Positions 1-8,813 of a DNA stretch of 64,000 nucleotides are shown here, one piece after another (position 1 is the stretch's first letter; every line of letters starts with the position of its first letter). The position numbers and the translations under genes are program-made. Under the pieces are notes generated by a model. It was not told the DNA's origin. It searched no databases and saw nothing but the letters and a program-made list of their open reading frames with translations. Origin of the DNA: Kordia sp965283645 (GTDB lineage Bacteria > Bacteroidota > Bacteroidia > Flavobacteriales > Flavobacteriaceae); NCBI RefSeq assembly GCF_965283645.1, contig NZ_CBDIPG010000001.1, forward strand, positions 1,240,001 to 1,304,000, written 5' to 3'.

Positions 1-1537
1 AATAATAAAATGAGATATTATATGAGTCCTCATTATTCGATTTTATAAGAATATTTCTTCCAAATAATTCTTCTGGTATGTTTTCATCCAATGAAAAATC
101 TAATTCGTCTAATATATTTCCGATTTCTACTCCTTCATCTTTAAAAGTTTCAAGCGAAGAATATTTATAATTCATTATTATTTTCCCAATCTTAGAAAGA
201 ATTCTTAATCCCATTTGCTCTCCTAAACTTGTTTTCTGAAAAGATTGCTTTAAATATTTCTTTATTAATTGTGTATCATCTATTTTTTGTGGAACTTCTT
301 TTTTACTGTAAACTTCACTAAATATTCGTAAAAAGAAGCCATTTTTAAGTTTATTTAATATCTCAATAGATAATTCTCCTTTAAATCCAAAAGTATTTTT
401 ATATAATGGCAAAATGTTATTTACTTCTTGGTTATTAAAGTCATCTAATAAAAAACCTGGAGAATTTTTCAAAGAAGTTATATCATTATGAAACTTTTTC
501 AATTCATCCCACAAATAAGTTTTGCTTCCGTTTATATCAAGAAATTTTGACCATATATTCGATTTACAACTAATACAGATTTTCAGCTTATTCAGCTTAC
601 TGACTGAATATGCCATTTCACTTAATTCATGGACTAAATTAATATCAGTACATTCATCTATTCCATCAATAAAGATTAAAATTTCTTTGTCTGAAAAACT
701 TCCTAATTCATTAAGCTTTTTTAAAATGATATCACTTTCATTTCTAGCAGAAAAAAACAAATTTAAGTCTGTTAAAATATAATGATTTGGAGATTTTGTC
801 AGTAAAGCTGCATTATAAAAAAACACGAAATGATTTTCTAAACTTTCAAAAGCTAATGAACACATTGAGCTCGTTTTTCCAACACCAGCAACACCAACTA
901 AACCAAAAACTGAAGCTTCTGAGTTTAAGAATCTATTAAATTCTGCTTTGAGAATTTGTCTTTCTGCATGAAGTTCTTTTACAAATTTTGAATGAGAATT
1001 TTTAAAACCACCCACTATTGATCCCATCCTATCTCTAACTTGAGATTCACAAAAAGTTTTTAAATTTTCCTTTGAAAAAGAAATGAAACTCTTTAGTGCT
1101 TCATAACGAATCTGTAATTCTTCATCAGTAGAAAGTGTACAATTATTTTTCCAAAAAGATGATGATTGTGAAATATTAGTATCTGTAAGTTCTTCTTCTG
1201 TGATAGTATCAAATACTTTTGTATTTTTTCCATTTGTAACTACTACAAAAGGAGCTATATTTCCTTTTAATGCCCTAGCATACGAAATACCTTGATCTCT
1301 ATCATCATCAGTTATAGAAATAGAATCATTTTTTAATTCAATGATGAATAAGTTCTTTCCATTTCTTTTACATAAAAGATCAGACCTACCTTTAATGAAT
1401 GTTTTCTTTATTTCTGTTGATCTACCTAACTTTATAGAAAAATCTTTCTCTAAATCAATCTCAGAAATATCAAATCCTAAATCTTTTAAAAAAGGTAATA
1501 GTAATTTTCCTCTAATATCTTCTTCGTTGTATAACAT
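1..1537 (-). CDS. HsdR-N-type nuclease fused to NACHT/STAND ATPase (C-terminus outside window)
   Basis: The minus frame is open from the ATG at 1537 to the left edge (512 codons). Residues 1-130 look like the type I restriction R-subunit N-terminal nuclease: D53, then E67-x-K69 (IIELK) and a Q82/Y86 pair (DQGISYA), the PD-(D/E)XK plus QxxxY pattern. A P-loop follows at 215-222 (GVAGVGKT), with a Walker B-like IFIDGIDE at 288-295, as in NACHT/STAND ATPases. This nuclease-plus-STAND order is that of Avs-type antiphage sensors: the C-terminal repeats (not visible here) recognise a phage protein and the nuclease then cuts DNA. The defence role is inferred from architecture. The start is the first ATG of the frame. 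Small plus-strand frames here are shadows. Confidence 0.8.
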   Translation of the reverse strand, partial: MLYNEEDIRGKLLLPFLKDLGFDISEIDLEKDFSIKLGRSTEIKKTFIKGRSDLLCKRNGKNLFIIELKNDSISITDDDRDQGISYARALKGNIAPFVVVTNGKNTKVFDTITEEELTDTNISQSSSFWKNNCTLSTDEELQIRYEALKSFISFSKENLKTFCESQVRDRMGSIVGGFKNSHSKFVKELHAERQILKAEFNRFLNSEASVFGLVGVAGVGKTSSMCSLAFESLENHFVFFYNAALLTKSPNHYILTDLNLFFSARNESDIILKKLNELGSFSDKEILIFIDGIDECTDINLVHELSEMAYSVSKLNKLKICISCKSNIWSKFLDINGSKTYLWDELKKFHNDITSLKNSPGFLLDDFNNQEVNNILPLYKNTFGFKGELSIEILNKLKNGFFLRIFSEVYSKKEVPQKIDDTQLIKKYLKQSFQKTSLGEQMGLRILSKIGKIIMNYKYSSLETFKDEGVEIGNILDELDFSLDENIPEELFGRNILIKSNNEDSYNISFYY

Positions 1538-1637
1538 GCAATAAATTTCTCACTTTCAATATTAATCTAAAATAGTTAAATAAAAAAATACTTATTAAAA
1601 TCCCATATTACTAACTTTGTGTACTACACAAAATTTC

Positions 1638-1680
1638 ACAAATGATTTTCCAACTTCCCTTTGTAGCTTAGTATTTGAAA
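1638..1680 (+). repeat. Upstream copy of 43-bp direct repeat
   Basis: It begins ACAAATGATTTT and contains TAGCTTAG. It matches the copy at 1869-1911 at about 34 of 43 positions but has no gene directly after it. Confidence 0.55.
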
Positions 1681-1868
1681 TAACTAAGGAAATAGAAAAG
1701 TAAAAAGATCATAGCAACTTAATAATAGAACTTTTTTTGTCGCATTAAACAATTTTAATTGCATCAATCAAAAAATAAAAAACCCAATGTTTTAAGGGCT
1801 TTATAAACGTTTATTCATGCTCGCTCAAAAAAATATTATTGTTTTAATTGTCCGAGTGACAAAAGTTG

Positions 1869-1911
1869 ACAAATGATTTTTGAATTCTGCTTTTTAGCTT
1901 AGTGTTTTAAA
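1869..1911 (+). promoter_or_regulatory. Putative promoter/regulatory repeat of the 1.9-7.0 kb operon
   Basis: This is the second copy of the 43-bp repeat and ends 17 bp before the first ATG of the operon. TAGCTTAG (1895-1902) differs by one base from the Bacteroidota -7 consensus TAnnTTTG. The duplication suggests two promoters or an operator pair; this is an inference. Confidence 0.35.
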
Positions 1912-1928
1912 CATTAACTCTTAAAATT

Positions 1929-3407
1929 ATGAATGTACAAGTAACACACAATACGGCTAAAAAAGGAATTGAAATTTTATTCTCTAATACTGTTGAAAAA
2001 GAATTGGTCGATTTTTTACAAAAGTTAGGTTTTAAGCATCTTTTTAATAATACTTTAAAATGGTATGCAGACTATCATCCTGCGTATGTAAACTTTGCTT
2101 ACGATTTACAAAAAGCAATAGAAAATGATACAGACTGGAAACTTATTGATATAAATCCATCATTTCAAATATCATTTACCAATATTGAACATTTAAAGTT
2201 TTGTATTGCCGAAATAAATATGAAAGTTGGGCAACAAATCATACAACTCAATTATATCATTTTTGAAAACTACAAAAGAGTAGCCAACGTGATTGCTGAA
2301 CGCTTTGCTTATGGAAACTTTGGAAATATCGTTGAATCTATTACCATTTTACCCCGAAATTATAAACATAGAGCAAAAGTTTTATATTATCGAAAGAGAA
2401 TTATACATGCTAAAGAAAATGCGGCTCAATCAATAAAATTTGAAAATTTTAATTCGCTTCATGAAAGAGAGATATTAAAGCTTCATAAGCATATCCATTT
2501 TTTTAATGTCGCAATTGATAAATTGGTGCTCTTTATAGAATATAAAGATGAAGCTACTAAAAAGATCATCAAATTATTAGTTGACGAGCTAGAAAGAGGC
2601 AAACACATTATCTATAAAGATCAACTTCAAGCATATTTTTCAAAATTAACAAGATTGTATTTCAATTGTTATAAAAAACTAGATATGGAGACTAGAGATA
2701 TTATTGAAATCATTTTTCATCCCTTAAAAGAATTTTTAGATACATCAAAAGAATTTAAAACTATAATTACAACGCTTGATTATTATGATTCTATGATACC
2801 TAATGTAATCGTCCCTAGTTTTGGTATTGATATTTTCAATAAAGGTTTTGTAGGACCGCAAGACTTATATGTTCTAAAAGATTTTTACCCTAATTTCTTT
2901 TTATTTGATTCAAAGAAAGTTGACAATATTGAGGCATTAAACGCATTAGAAATATATCAAATTTCTCAGTTTGAAGAGCCTAGTCGCCAAATAAAAGTCC
3001 CAGATTTTAAGATTGCTAATCAATGGGAGAATTATGCTTTGCTTCTTCTGGAACAGTTAGGTTTTCCGATAGATTTGGAATATCCTTACGTCTATTTATA
3101 TGATGTAAATTACCGAATATCTACCCTAAAAGACATACTCCCTGATGAATATTCATTTAATAAATACCATACTGTTATTCAAAATTATAGACCGTTAGGA
3201 AATTTACAAAAAGGAATTGAAATTATCAATGATCTTATTGGGTGTAGATCTGAAAACTTCTATACTGAAAAGCATAATTTTGAAAATGTTTATTTTAACG
3301 AAAATCAATATACCGAAGCAAAGAATAGGCATACCACTAGCGTTATTAAAAAGTTGGAGAATTCTAAGAGTATTATTGAGTCTTATATTGAAAAAATATC
3401 ATTTTAA
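1929..3407 (+). CDS. Unknown 492-aa protein, first gene of seven-gene operon
   Basis: I do not recognise the full-length protein. Residues about 10-60 (KGIEILFS, then LGFKHLFNNTLKWYA) resemble the small beta-alpha module with a conserved W-Y-A seen at the N-termini of some mobile-element and phage DNA-processing proteins, which also resembles the N-terminal repeats of the recombinase at 24570. The rest is predicted helical and mixed, with no signal peptide or membrane segment, and is rich in Lys, Glu and aromatics. It opens an operon followed by a lipoprotein, a small protein and the radical SAM/kinase/HAD/PRTase quartet. It could be a DNA-binding or regulatory subunit, but nothing visible proves this. 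Confidence 0.75.
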   Translation: MNVQVTHNTAKKGIEILFSNTVEKELVDFLQKLGFKHLFNNTLKWYADYHPAYVNFAYDLQKAIENDTDWKLIDINPSFQISFTNIEHLKFCIAEINMKVGQQIIQLNYIIFENYKRVANVIAERFAYGNFGNIVESITILPRNYKHRAKVLYYRKRIIHAKENAAQSIKFENFNSLHEREILKLHKHIHFFNVAIDKLVLFIEYKDEATKKIIKLLVDELERGKHIIYKDQLQAYFSKLTRLYFNCYKKLDMETRDIIEIIFHPLKEFLDTSKEFKTIITTLDYYDSMIPNVIVPSFGIDIFNKGFVGPQDLYVLKDFYPNFFLFDSKKVDNIEALNALEIYQISQFEEPSRQIKVPDFKIANQWENYALLLLEQLGFPIDLEYPYVYLYDVNYRISTLKDILPDEYSFNKYHTVIQNYRPLGNLQKGIEIINDLIGCRSENFYTEKHNFENVYFNENQYTEAKNRHTTSVIKKLENSKSIIESYIEKISF

Positions 3408-3491
3408 TTACGTTATTCAACATGATGAGGTTTCCCGTAAGGAATTATTATTCAACTTTTCTAAATTGAAGAAATTTAAAATCAATAAATT

Positions 3492-4034
3492 ATGAAAAAA
3501 ATATTAATGATTTTAGCTTTTCTATTTTTTTTGAGTTGTGCAACAATCCCTAAAAATGCTTCCGTACTGAGTTCCTCAGTAACTCAAGGTATAGAAAGAT
3601 TACAATCTGAAAATGAAAAGGTTATTAAGGCATTAGCAGATGTTGAAAGAGCGATACTCGATGAGAGTTGGGACAGTATTTATAATAAAATTGAGGCTAA
3701 ATATCGTACAAAAAATAATATCGCAAACGGAACTAGCCTTACTAGAGACCAAACAATAGATATTGCTACTGGTGCTGCTGCTGTTCGAGAAGAATTATTA
3801 CTAACAATAGCTACTAAAGAAAGAACCCTGATCTTAAAATCAAAAGAAAATTCACAAGAAGTAATAAATATAAATAAAGAAGTTCAAAATTATTTGCTAT
3901 CTCTTGAGAAATACGATGAGGCAACTACTCAAGTAAATGCATTAACTAAAAAAATTATTGGTATTGATCCTTCGCAAGTATTAGGAACAGTAAACGATAA
4001 TATACAAACGTCAATAGACAATTTCTTTAATTAA
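3492..4034 (+). CDS. Small lipoprotein, unknown function
   Basis: A lipoprotein signal is clear: two Lys, a hydrophobic stretch, then FLSC with the lipidated cysteine at residue 16. The mature part (about 165 residues) is almost entirely polar helix with heptad-like spacing, suggesting a periplasmic coiled coil attached to a membrane. It lies 84 bp after the unknown 492-aa protein and 11 bp before the next gene on the same strand, so it is probably co-transcribed. No enzymatic motif is visible. A cell-envelope lipoprotein inside an otherwise cytosolic nucleotide-metabolism operon is unusual. Confidence 0.75.
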   Translation: MKKILMILAFLFFLSCATIPKNASVLSSSVTQGIERLQSENEKVIKALADVERAILDESWDSIYNKIEAKYRTKNNIANGTSLTRDQTIDIATGAAAVREELLLTIATKERTLILKSKENSQEVININKEVQNYLLSLEKYDEATTQVNALTKKIIGIDPSQVLGTVNDNIQTSIDNFFN

Positions 4035-4045
4035 AAAACAATACT

Positions 4046-4315
4046 ATGCCATCATTTTCATCAAGAAGACAAAGAATGCAACATATAATAAATGAAGTTG
4101 CAGAAGAATATAAACAAGCATCTTACTGGCTACCTTTCGATGCATTAGAAATAAAAGATGTTTTTCAAGCAGAAGAATTGGAATTATTTAAGCAGTTTAT
4201 TAATGAAATTCAGGAAAGCACCAATGAGAATGAAAGAAAAACTAAACTAATAAATAATATAAATCAATATAGTGGAGTTATTTTAAAAGCATTAGAGTTA
4301 TCGAAAATCATATAA
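4046..4315 (+). CDS. Small helical protein, unknown
   Basis: An 89-residue, mostly helical cytosolic protein with no signal peptide or recognised motif. It starts with a basic, serine-rich stretch and continues as acidic amphipathic helices. Position in the operon (11 bp after the lipoprotein, 19 bp before the radical SAM gene) is the main support for it being real. It could be an adaptor for a neighbouring enzyme; no function is assigned. Confidence 0.6.
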   Translation: MPSFSSRRQRMQHIINEVAEEYKQASYWLPFDALEIKDVFQAEELELFKQFINEIQESTNENERKTKLINNINQYSGVILKALELSKII

Positions 4316-4334
4316 AGTTGAAAGTTACCATTAT

Positions 4335-5177
4335 ATGAAATTGAATACTTCAAAAATTCAAGGGTTACGATATAATGATATTGAAAAGTATTTCTATATA
4401 AAAGAGTTAGAAGTTTCTATAACTTCAAAATGTCATTTGCGTTGTGATAATTGTGGATTCTACATCCCTGAACAACCATATCCTGCAATGACAAAAGATA
4501 TAGTTTCCGAAATTACTTTTGGACTCTCGCAATTAGCACGATTAAATATACAAATTGGCAGTTTAGCAATTCTTGGTGGCGAACCTAGTTCCAATTCAAA
4601 CCTATTAACAGAAAGTTTAAAAGCATGTGCTCAATTTGAAAACATTAATCAAATAGAGGTTGTTTCACATGGATTGACACCGCAATTTATAAACAAAGAA
4701 GCATTCAAATATATTGATAAACTGACCATTAGTGTCTATTTCGATAATCAAGAGTTACGAACACTTTGGAAGCAATATATCAAAAAAGTAGCACCAAATA
4801 CAGAATTAAGTTTGCGTGTAGATAAAGAATGGGATCAATGGATTAGTAAAGAAATTGTGAATGATGAAAAAGCCCAAGAAATGTTTACAAATTGCTGGTA
4901 TCGAAAACATTGTGTGACGCTTGAAAGACAGCGATTATTCATGTGTTCCAGGATTCCAAAACTAGCCAATGATAATGAAGGAATACGAATCACGGAACAA
5001 ACAACTATTGAAGATATAGAAAAATACCTCAATCAAGAAACCTTCACAGCTTCATGCATAACATGTACTCCTATGATGGGGCTCAAAAAGGTAAAAGCTG
5101 GACAACAACCCGATGATCGTATACAAAAAATGATTCCAAAAGCTATCACCTACTTAACAACTGCATTACATGAATAA
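4335..5177 (+). CDS. Radical SAM enzyme with extra C-terminal cysteines
   Basis: The CxxxCxxC motif for the SAM-binding 4Fe-4S cluster is at C33, C37, C40, followed by GGEP at 81-84, as in the radical SAM core. The C-terminal part has C187, C193, C204 and a CxxC at 241/244, compatible with a SPASM-like auxiliary cluster. At 280 residues it is compact. The gene overlaps the downstream kinase by 8 nt, so the products are probably made together. With kinase, phosphatase and phosphoribosyltransferase partners, a nucleotide- or nucleobase-derived substrate is more likely than a peptide, but SPASM-type enzymes often act on peptides, so this remains open. It lacks the viperin signature. Confidence 0.85.
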   Translation: MKLNTSKIQGLRYNDIEKYFYIKELEVSITSKCHLRCDNCGFYIPEQPYPAMTKDIVSEITFGLSQLARLNIQIGSLAILGGEPSSNSNLLTESLKACAQFENINQIEVVSHGLTPQFINKEAFKYIDKLTISVYFDNQELRTLWKQYIKKVAPNTELSLRVDKEWDQWISKEIVNDEKAQEMFTNCWYRKHCVTLERQRLFMCSRIPKLANDNEGIRITEQTTIEDIEKYLNQETFTASCITCTPMMGLKKVKAGQQPDDRIQKMIPKAITYLTTALHE

Positions 5178-5730
5178 GTTGAAACGAATTGGATTATATG
5201 GCATCAGCGGAACAGGAAAAACGACGTTACTACAAGAACTAAAAAAGCAATGTCTTGATACTATTTGTTTAGAAGGTTCTTCGCTTTTATTAGAAACTGC
5301 AAACATATCACTTCCAGAATTTAAGAAACTTTCGGATACCCAAAAATACAAACTAAGAGAAAATGCAATGATTGCGGCTCATGCGATTCAAGAAACTACA
5401 CAAAAACATATCATTATAGATGGACATTTAGTATTTGCGAAAAGCACAAATGAATTTGAAAATGTAATGACCGCAAAAGATGCAGCATTTTATACTCACT
5501 ACCTCTATTTAAAATTACCTATTGCAATTATTTACGAACGCTTACAAAATGATACAACTCGAAAACGAAACTATACAAAAGAAGCTCTTGAAAATTGGAT
5601 GAATTACGAGTGGAATGCTTTGCAAATATTCTGTACTACTCAAAATCTTCCTTTAAATATAATAGAGACGACTAATAAACAAACCACGGTAGATTTTATT
5701 TGTAATTATCTAAAAAATGAATCTATATAA
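5170..5730 (+). CDS. P-loop kinase, nucleotide/nucleoside kinase-like
   Basis: The Walker A motif GISGTGKTT is at residues 11-19. A hydrophobic strand ending in IIIDG (about 80-84) fits Walker B, and an Arg-rich LID-like stretch (RLQNDTTRKR) follows in the C-terminal half. Size (186 aa) and order fit the adenylate-kinase/AAA_33 type of small-molecule kinases. The start overlaps the end of the radical SAM gene and the stop lies 14 nt inside the next gene, so it belongs to a translationally coupled set. Substrate unknown; phosphorylation of a nucleoside-like intermediate is an inference from neighbours. Confidence 0.8.
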   Translation: MNKLKRIGLYGISGTGKTTLLQELKKQCLDTICLEGSSLLLETANISLPEFKKLSDTQKYKLRENAMIAAHAIQETTQKHIIIDGHLVFAKSTNEFENVMTAKDAAFYTHYLYLKLPIAIIYERLQNDTTRKRNYTKEALENWMNYEWNALQIFCTTQNLPLNIIETTNKQTTVDFICNYLKNESI

Positions 5731-6460
5731 AATGACTTCTCAAGAAAATACAGCGAAGCTTACTGCATACATGCAAAAGTTCCTAACTCAAGATGAAGCG
5801 ACTACATATATGATTATTGATGGCGACAGAACATTGATTCCTGTTGATAGTACACGCCATTTTTTTCAACTTTTACAATTGGATTTTAATGTGCTAAAAA
5901 GTATTTTTCAAGAACATGGCTATTCGTTTGAAGCTTTCTATAAAGTTGCAACATTTTATTCTACAATTAATTCCCAAACGTATCAAAATACATGTGCAAA
6001 AAGCGCAAAATCGGTAAGTATCTATCCTGAATTTTTAACTTTCATAGACAATTTGCCACAGAATGTAAAATGTATAGTGGTAACTTCTGGATTGAGAGAA
6101 ATTTGGGGAAATATTCTTCAAAATCATCAATTAGATAACGTATCATTAATTGGCGGAAACTACTTTCCAAAAGATACATTTGTTATTGATCCGAATGCAA
6201 AGAAGTTAATTGTAAATCTGCTGAAAAACAAAGGTAAAAACGTCTCTGCTTTTGGAGATTCATTGATCGATTTTGAAATGCTTAAAGAAGCTGATCGTTC
6301 TTTTTTGATTGTCAATGAGAAGCAAAATAAAGATATCATTCCTTTTGTAAGCGAAATACAGCAATTGCAACAAATATCATTTACAGAATTTGAACATAAA
6401 AATATTCCTAAAACAAAATTAACTACCATTTTGCAAGAAATCTTAACAGCGGCAACATGA
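5717..6460 (+). CDS. HAD-superfamily phosphatase
   Basis: Motif I is D35-G-D37-R-T (IIDGDRTL), motif II VVTSG, and motif IV FGDSLIDFEML, the order of a HAD phosphohydrolase with a helical cap between motifs I and II, similar in layout to phosphoserine-phosphatase-like enzymes. The chosen ATG overlaps the kinase by 14 nt; an internal ATG at 5732 is an alternative start. The stop overlaps the start of the next gene (ATGA). It would remove a phosphate from a small metabolite, probably one handled by the flanking kinase and PRTase. Confidence 0.85.
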   Translation: MNLYKMTSQENTAKLTAYMQKFLTQDEATTYMIIDGDRTLIPVDSTRHFFQLLQLDFNVLKSIFQEHGYSFEAFYKVATFYSTINSQTYQNTCAKSAKSVSIYPEFLTFIDNLPQNVKCIVVTSGLREIWGNILQNHQLDNVSLIGGNYFPKDTFVIDPNAKKLIVNLLKNKGKNVSAFGDSLIDFEMLKEADRSFLIVNEKQNKDIIPFVSEIQQLQQISFTEFEHKNIPKTKLTTILQEILTAAT

Positions 6461-7047
6461 ATTTTACACATTTCACAGAAAAAAAAGCAGCTCAATTGCT
6501 CGCTACACAATCAAGAAGAGCGGATATTAATGCAATAACACTTTGCGATATTCATGTTGAAATGGGAAAATTTATTGCGTACGAAATGCTAGAAGAATTT
6601 GAACTTACCACAATTGACATTCAACATGTACAAGGTATAAAATCAGGCGTTGACATTGCAAACAAAGACAAAATTGTAATCTTACCACTAATGCGTGCTG
6701 GTTTATATGCAGCTGAAGGGATTCGTAGTGTTTTTGTAGACAGTCATTTTATTGTAGCTGATGAAATTACAAAAACCACATACGATTTCACAAACCAAAC
6801 AATTATTATTGTAGATGCTGTTATTAATACTGGGAAAAGTATTGAAAATGTACTTCATACATTATTAGCTTTTAATGTAAATAAGATCATTGTGGTTACA
6901 CTTATTCTACAAAAAGAAGCATTGCAACTTATTAGAAAATATCCAACAATATCCTTTTATGCGCTACGAATCTCGGAAAACAAATATGTTGGCACTAAAG
7001 GAACTGATACAGGAAATCGATTGTTTAATACAAAAAAAAATATTTAA
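6457..7047 (+). CDS. Uracil phosphoribosyltransferase-like protein
   Basis: LPLMRAGLYAAEG matches the UPRTase segment usually written RAG, IIVDAVINTGKS is the PRPP-binding loop, and TDTGNRLF near the C-terminus matches the D-(A/T)-G-(D/N)-R-(L/I)-F uracil-binding signature. Length (196 aa) is near the family norm (about 208). Because it is the fourth of four overlapping genes with a kinase, a HAD phosphatase and a radical SAM enzyme, it is probably not the housekeeping upp but a dedicated enzyme joining a pyrimidine-like base to ribose phosphate. The pathway is inference. Confidence 0.85.
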   Translation: MNFTHFTEKKAAQLLATQSRRADINAITLCDIHVEMGKFIAYEMLEEFELTTIDIQHVQGIKSGVDIANKDKIVILPLMRAGLYAAEGIRSVFVDSHFIVADEITKTTYDFTNQTIIIVDAVINTGKSIENVLHTLLAFNVNKIIVVTLILQKEALQLIRKYPTISFYALRISENKYVGTKGTDTGNRLFNTKKNI

Positions 7048-7072
7048 AATAAACTTAATCTGCACAATTAAA

Positions 7073-8776
7073 TCAATTGATATACAAACTATCTGAGAAC
7101 TTTTTCATATCATCAAAGTTACTCCAAGTAATTGTTCCACCAAGACTGATTTCTCCTATACCTTGTCTTAAATCAGTTGTATTCCTGATTAACTGATAAA
7201 GAGATATTGGATTTTGATAATTGTTATATTGACTATAATTTATTAATCTTTTCGCAATAGGAGCAACTCCTGTACTATAATATGAAATTGGATTATCTTG
7301 GAAAATTGCTTTTGCCCCTGGTTTTGAAGAAAAAATTATTGGATTTTTGTTAGTTCTATACTGAAATCTATTTCCGATTTCGCTTAAAACATTTGATATT
7401 TCAGACATTTCATCGGTTATAAAATCTTCATTTCCATAATAAATTAAATTCGTTCCATCTTCAGAACCTAATGTCATACTTACTCTTTGTAATGCTTTTT
7501 GCATTTCAGCATTAGGGTAACATGCATCAAGAAATAATGTAAAAGGAATTCCAGTCATTTCAAAACTATTGTATAATGTTTCAGTTAAAAGTAAACCATC
7601 ACCAGAAGAACTTGTATTAGGTGTGATATTTTCAATAGCTCTTTCAGCAAAATCTTTATTCAAATTTCCCTGTAGTAAAACAATTTCTCCATTTGGCAAT
7701 GATACCCCATGACCAACATAATATATCAATAAATAATCTACTGGATTGTTTAACATCTCCATTGTTAAATCTATTGTCCAATCCAGAAGCTCATCATCAG
7801 TCAGTTCATCATCTTCCGAACTATGAAGGCTTTTTATAAATTTAGGGGCATATTTATTTAATATATCTTTTACAAGATCAGCACTCTGTTTAGCCTCTGG
7901 AGCATCTAAAGAAGCCATATTCTTAAAGTGCCCCGATGCAATAGTAATTAAACCCCAATTCTTTTTCTCATTTTTTTTAGATATTTTATCACTATTTTTA
8001 GATTCGATAGCTTCTAATTCATCTACAGTAATTGGAGTCAATATAGGTTTTATATCATCGATAGATAAATTATTTATTACGAAATCAATCAATAATGCCT
8101 CATAAGCAATTATTACAGGTTCAGTTAATTTAAAGGATATTGATTTCTCCTTCTTTAAGGAACTCTTAATTTCTATTTTTGGCATCTTTTTCGATAATTC
8201 TTTAACATCTTCATTAAAATCATTTAGTAGATCAATGCCTTTCTCATCCTTCGCAGAAATTACATAACTTACGATTCCACTGTATGCTTTATAAATTATA
8301 ATTGGTTGCTTTTTTTCATTGATAGCTCCTATGACATCTTTACTTTCAGAAACAATTTCTTTCAATCGATTAATTGGTAATTCAGAAACTTGACCTTCGT
8401 CAATTTTAATTAAGACCTTAAAATGTTGACTATTTGAAAAAACACTTTCCATAATCCCACTAGATGGATTGCTAGTAATTTTAGAAAAATCATTTATTTC
8501 TCCCATGACAGAGAAGGTTTTACCTTTTATTAAATCGGAATCACTATGGTCATTTAAATTATATATCAAGTAAGAATTATTATATGGTAATAATACTGAA
8601 CCAGGTACTCTTGAACCTGAAGGTGGCAAATTCAAAATAAGATTGTCTGGACTAATATTTAATATTGAAGAAAGTGAATCCTTTAGGTCTTTTTTAAAGA
8701 AAAATCTCGGTAAAATAAAAACTAAAATAATTGAAACGATTATCAATGTTAATGCAATAATTATTTTTTTCTTCAT
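7073..8776 (-). CDS. Membrane-anchored caspase-like (C14) protease
   Basis: An N-terminal membrane helix (residues about 5-22) precedes an extracytoplasmic region. The C-terminal half carries the caspase/metacaspase dyad: YVGHG with H356 and LDACY with C419, each after a hydrophobic strand. Residues 35-270 have no recognised domain and may sense a signal or act as a prodomain. The gene lies 37 bp downstream of the HNH gene on the same strand, so the two may be co-expressed. Bacterial caspase-like proteins often act in suicide defence or envelope proteolysis; which applies is not decided by the sequence. It ends 26 bp from the convergent PRTase gene. Confidence 0.8.
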   Translation of the reverse strand: MKKKIIIALTLIIVSIILVFILPRFFFKKDLKDSLSSILNISPDNLILNLPPSGSRVPGSVLLPYNNSYLIYNLNDHSDSDLIKGKTFSVMGEINDFSKITSNPSSGIMESVFSNSQHFKVLIKIDEGQVSELPINRLKEIVSESKDVIGAINEKKQPIIIYKAYSGIVSYVISAKDEKGIDLLNDFNEDVKELSKKMPKIEIKSSLKKEKSISFKLTEPVIIAYEALLIDFVINNLSIDDIKPILTPITVDELEAIESKNSDKISKKNEKKNWGLITIASGHFKNMASLDAPEAKQSADLVKDILNKYAPKFIKSLHSSEDDELTDDELLDWTIDLTMEMLNNPVDYLLIYYVGHGVSLPNGEIVLLQGNLNKDFAERAIENITPNTSSSGDGLLLTETLYNSFEMTGIPFTLFLDACYPNAEMQKALQRVSMTLGSEDGTNLIYYGNEDFITDEMSEISNVLSEIGNRFQYRTNKNPIIFSSKPGAKAIFQDNPISYYSTGVAPIAKRLINYSQYNNYQNPISLYQLIRNTTDLRQGIGEISLGGTITWSNFDDMKKFSDSLYIN

Positions 8777-8813
8777 AATTGTTGAATTTTATTAAACGTA
8801 GTTAAACACACTT

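Larger units (their letters stand above)
1538..1928. other. Intergenic region with duplicated promoter-like segment
   Basis: No gene is seen between the two divergent transcription units. The stretch contains two copies, 231 bp apart, of a 43-bp segment (see 1638 and 1869) and otherwise AT-rich sequence. Confidence 0.6.

Noticed and set aside
4335..5177. Prokaryotic viperin (radical SAM next to a nucleotide kinase)
   Set aside because: The cysteine motif surroundings (SKCHLRCDNCGFY) and the C-terminal cysteine cluster do not match the viperin signature, and viperins do not usually sit with a UPRTase and HAD protein.
6457..7047. Housekeeping uracil phosphoribosyltransferase (upp)
   Set aside because: The PRPP loop and RAG box are divergent from typical upp, and the gene is translationally coupled to three unrelated enzymes, so a dedicated role is more likely.
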